The notes under the pieces are model-generated. The model was given only the letters and a program-made list of their open reading frames with translations, searched no databases and was not told the origin of the DNA. A stretch of 54,940 bases of DNA from CAYFLR01 sp964343805 (lineage in GTDB: Bacteria; Bdellovibrionota_B; Oligoflexia; CAYFLR01): the NCBI GenBank assembly GCA_964343805.1, contig CAYFLR010000039.1, positions 1 through 54,940 on the forward strand, written 5' to 3'. Positions 52,957-54,940 of this stretch are shown in pieces. The position numbers and the translations under genes are program-made. How positions within the stretch are numbered: position 1 is the first letter of the stretch; each line of letters starts with the position of its first letter.

Positions 52957-54655
52957 CTACTTTTTAAGATCTACACCGTAAAAATTATCACCACCAAAGG
53001 AGTCAATCTTATAGCCTTCTACCTTTTTAGACATGCTTCGGTATACGACTGAATGAGCAATGGTAACCCAAGGAACTAGCTCTTTAAAACGGTTTTGAGC
53101 TTGTTCATAAAGCTTTGTTCGATCCTCTTGTTTGACAATTTGTTTTGCTTTATTTACCAGGTCATCAAACATCTTATCACACCAGCCAGCGCGGTTGGAA
53201 CCAGCTTTAGCTGCGGAGCAGCTTAAGAGAATGTTGAAAAAGTTATCTGGATCACCATTATCACCTGTCCAGCCTAATTGAAGCATTTTATGTTTCCTGG
53301 ATTTTGATTTAGCTAAATAAGTTGGCCAGTCATAGGTGACCAGTTTGGCTTTTATACCAATTTTAGCAAGATCTGATTGCATGAGTTCGCCCATTTTCTT
53401 TCCGTTGGGATTGTAGGGTCGTGAGACTGGCAAGGTCCATAGTTCGGTTTCAAAACCATTTTCGAAACCCGCTTCTTTTAAGAGAGCTTTTGCTTTTTTA
53501 GGATCGTATTCTAAATCTTTAGTATTTTTATTATAGGACCAGATAGTTGGTGGAATAGGGTTCTTGGCAACCATGGCATTGCCTTGATAAACGGCTTCAA
53601 TATAGGATTTTCTATTTAGTGCATGATGGACGGCTTTTCTAACTTTTACATTATCAAAGGGTTTTTCATGAACATTCATGGCAAGATATCCAATGTTTAA
53701 ACCAGATCGTTCCACTACTTTAATGTTAGGATCTTTAGCCATAAGTTTTGTGATAACATCAATGAATTCACTTGGTATGTCAGAAGCAATCTCGTTGAGT
53801 GATGCCGGTACCTCATANNNNNNNNNNNNNNNNNNNNNNTTTAAGATCGTAAGGAGAGGGCTCTGTTATAAAATGACACTCACCTGTTTTGAGTTTTTGA
53901 TAACGGACACTGGGGTCAACTGTAATACTAAAAACTAGATTATCGAGGGGTGAACGAGCTTTCCAATATTCCGTATTAGCTTTATAACGGATGGTAGAAT
54001 CCTTTACATATTTCTTATAGATAAATGGTCCGGTTCCAATAGGGAGATGATCCATTTTTTCGGGAGTTTTTGCAGCCATCATTTTATCGGCGTACTCTTT
54101 GGAAAGTATACTTGCAAAATCCATAGCAAGGTTGGCTAAGAATGGTGCATAAGGCTCAGACAATGTAAAAACGACGGTATGATCATCTTTTTTGACCACA
54201 TCTTTGATTATTTTTCCCATATCCATGGATTCAAAATACTCATAAGCTCCTCCACCAATTTTATTGAAAGGATGGGTTTTTAAACGTTGACGATTAAAGG
54301 AAAACACCACGTCGTCTGCATTAAAAGGACGTGAAGGTTTAAAGTAATCGGTGGAATGAAATTTTACATTTTTGCGAAGTTTAAATGTGAAGGAGAGAGT
54401 TTTATCATCGTATGTCCAAGAGGTGGCTAAACCAGGTTCGATATTGGTTTCTCCTCTTTTGAACTCAACAAGTCGGTTATATAGTGTACGTGAACTCGCG
54501 TTAAAAGTTGTTCCATCGGTGGCTAGTTGGGGGTTAAAAACACTAGGGCTTCCTTCAGAGCAGTAAACAAAGGTTTTTTTCTTAGGTCCCTTTTCCTCAC
54601 ATGCGGTAAATAGAATTAAAGGCAGTAAAATAACCAGTCCTAGTAATTTAGTCAT
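52957..54655 (-). CDS. Peptide ABC transporter substrate-binding lipoprotein, with gap
   Basis: This is a family 5 (DppA/OppA type) solute-binding lipoprotein with lipobox LILFTAC (Cys 19). The N-terminal lobe reads FVYCSEGSPSVFNPQL, RPFNADDVVFSFNRQ and PIGTGPFIYKKY. A run of 22 N at 53818-53839 follows FITEPSPYDLK. Then come 25 residues (YEVPASLNEIASDIPSEF...) that do not look like this family, and then MAKDPNIKVVERSGLNIGYL and the normal C-terminal lobe (VRKAVHHALNRKSYIEAVYQ, WTGDNGDPDNFF). AAGGAG precedes the ATG. It is the first gene of the opp operon and delivers peptides to the permease. Confidence 0.9.
53818..53839. other. Assembly gap (22 N)
   Basis: Undetermined bases inside the substrate-binding protein gene. 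The sequence at its left edge (53743-53817) looks foreign to the family, so the join may be wrong. Confidence 0.95.
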
Positions 54656-54690
54656 AAGTCTCTCCTTTGTTAACTAATTTTCAATGGACG

Positions 54691-54719
54691 ATTATTTCAG
54701 CCTTTTGTAATGGAATCAA
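54691..54719 (-). promoter_or_regulatory. Promoter of the opp operon
   Basis: On the minus strand TTGATT (-35) and AATAAT (-10) are 17 bases apart, with the -10 about 35 bases before the start codon and AAGGAG in between. Confidence 0.5.
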
Positions 54720-54841
54720 GGTCTTTTAAAGGTTTTTTAAGTGTTTTGCATTTTTTGCTTTCATTTATTTTAAATTTATGTTTGTTAAGGGGGCCTCGAA
54801 ACGATTGGTTTTGAGCATTTTGAAGAAATTGAAAAAAAAAC

Positions 54842-54869
54842 TTGACTTTAAAAATCATTAGTCTATTAT
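54842..54869 (+). promoter_or_regulatory. Strong sigma-70 promoter pointing off the right edge
   Basis: TTGACT (-35) and TATTAT (-10) are 16 bases apart, preceded by an A-tract of nine. No start codon with a ribosome-binding site follows in the last 70 bases, so the transcribed gene lies beyond the window. An A-tract upstream element and a long leader are typical of stable RNA operons, but this is inference. Confidence 0.55.
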
Positions 54870-54940
54870 TCAATGTCTTCGGATATTTGAAAATTGAATA
54901 TTTAGAAAATAAGTAGGCAGCTAAGTGGAGTTGCTTTGTA

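Noticed and set aside
1..54940. CRISPR arrays, tRNA or rRNA genes, insertion sequences
   Set aside because: No regular spaced repeats, no cloverleaf-like segments in the short spacers, and no transposase frame or terminal inverted repeats were seen.

Overview
The window is about 55 kb of low-GC (roughly 35-38% by eye), gene-dense bacterial chromosome centred on a probable replication origin. The gene set is Gram-negative: many lipobox and signal-peptide proteins, an LpoB-type penicillin-binding-protein activator, a SurA-like periplasmic chaperone next to pdxA, PBP4 and MltD-type murein enzymes, and a Gram-negative-length GyrB. The FG-GAP lipoprotein, the tail-fibre-like surface protein and the TPR-rich envelope proteins recall Bdellovibrionota / Bacteriovoracales-like or other former deltaproteobacterial lineages. 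That placement is an inference from gene content. Seven runs of N (10, 24 or 22 bases) show a draft assembly. Three of the 10-base runs sit where the reading frame changes, so they are placeholders rather than measured distances.

Left part (1-13.7 kb): a leftward hutU-hutI-rhomboid group (histidine breakdown, with a rhomboid protease cut by the edge); a rightward run of two lipoproteins, rsmE, an RDD membrane protein, an ICMT-like methyltransferase and a CPBP protease; then a leftward operon of a small secreted protein, a 31-codon ORF, maf, a DUF167 gene, yggS, yggT, a membrane-anchored helical protein and an ABC-2 type exporter (ATPase plus permease).

Envelope and surface part (13.7-26.2 kb): lpoB-like and COG3014-like lipoproteins, surA-like (frameshifted) coupled to pdxA, then a leftward yhbY, a 560-residue fibre-like secreted protein with dockerin-like repeats, and a 1687-residue FG-GAP lipoprotein. 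A sigma-54 activator without a sensor domain is divergent from the lipoprotein across a very AT-rich 395-base spacer.

Origin part (26.2-40.9 kb): a leftward F0-only ATP synthase group (two small AtpI/AtpZ-like proteins, atpB, atpE) is divergent from dnaA-oriC-dnaN-gyrB-gyrA-rpmH-rnpA-yidD-yidC-jag-mnmE. recF is missing between dnaN and gyrB. DnaA lacks the usual GGRDHTTV-type signature in its DNA-binding domain, and the dnaA-dnaN spacer holds DnaA-box-like sites, three of them spaced exactly 11 bases apart.

Right part (40.9-54.9 kb): a rightward cell-wall group (dacB, mltD-like, two TPR proteins, a hotdog thioesterase), then leftward queG and a complete oligopeptide ABC importer operon (substrate-binding protein, oppB, oppC, oppD, oppF). 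A strong rightward promoter lies at the right edge. The most noteworthy points are the DnaA signature deletion, the helically phased origin sites, the sigma-54/FG-GAP/fibre surface locus, and two small repeat-flanked deletions that could be real or assembly errors.
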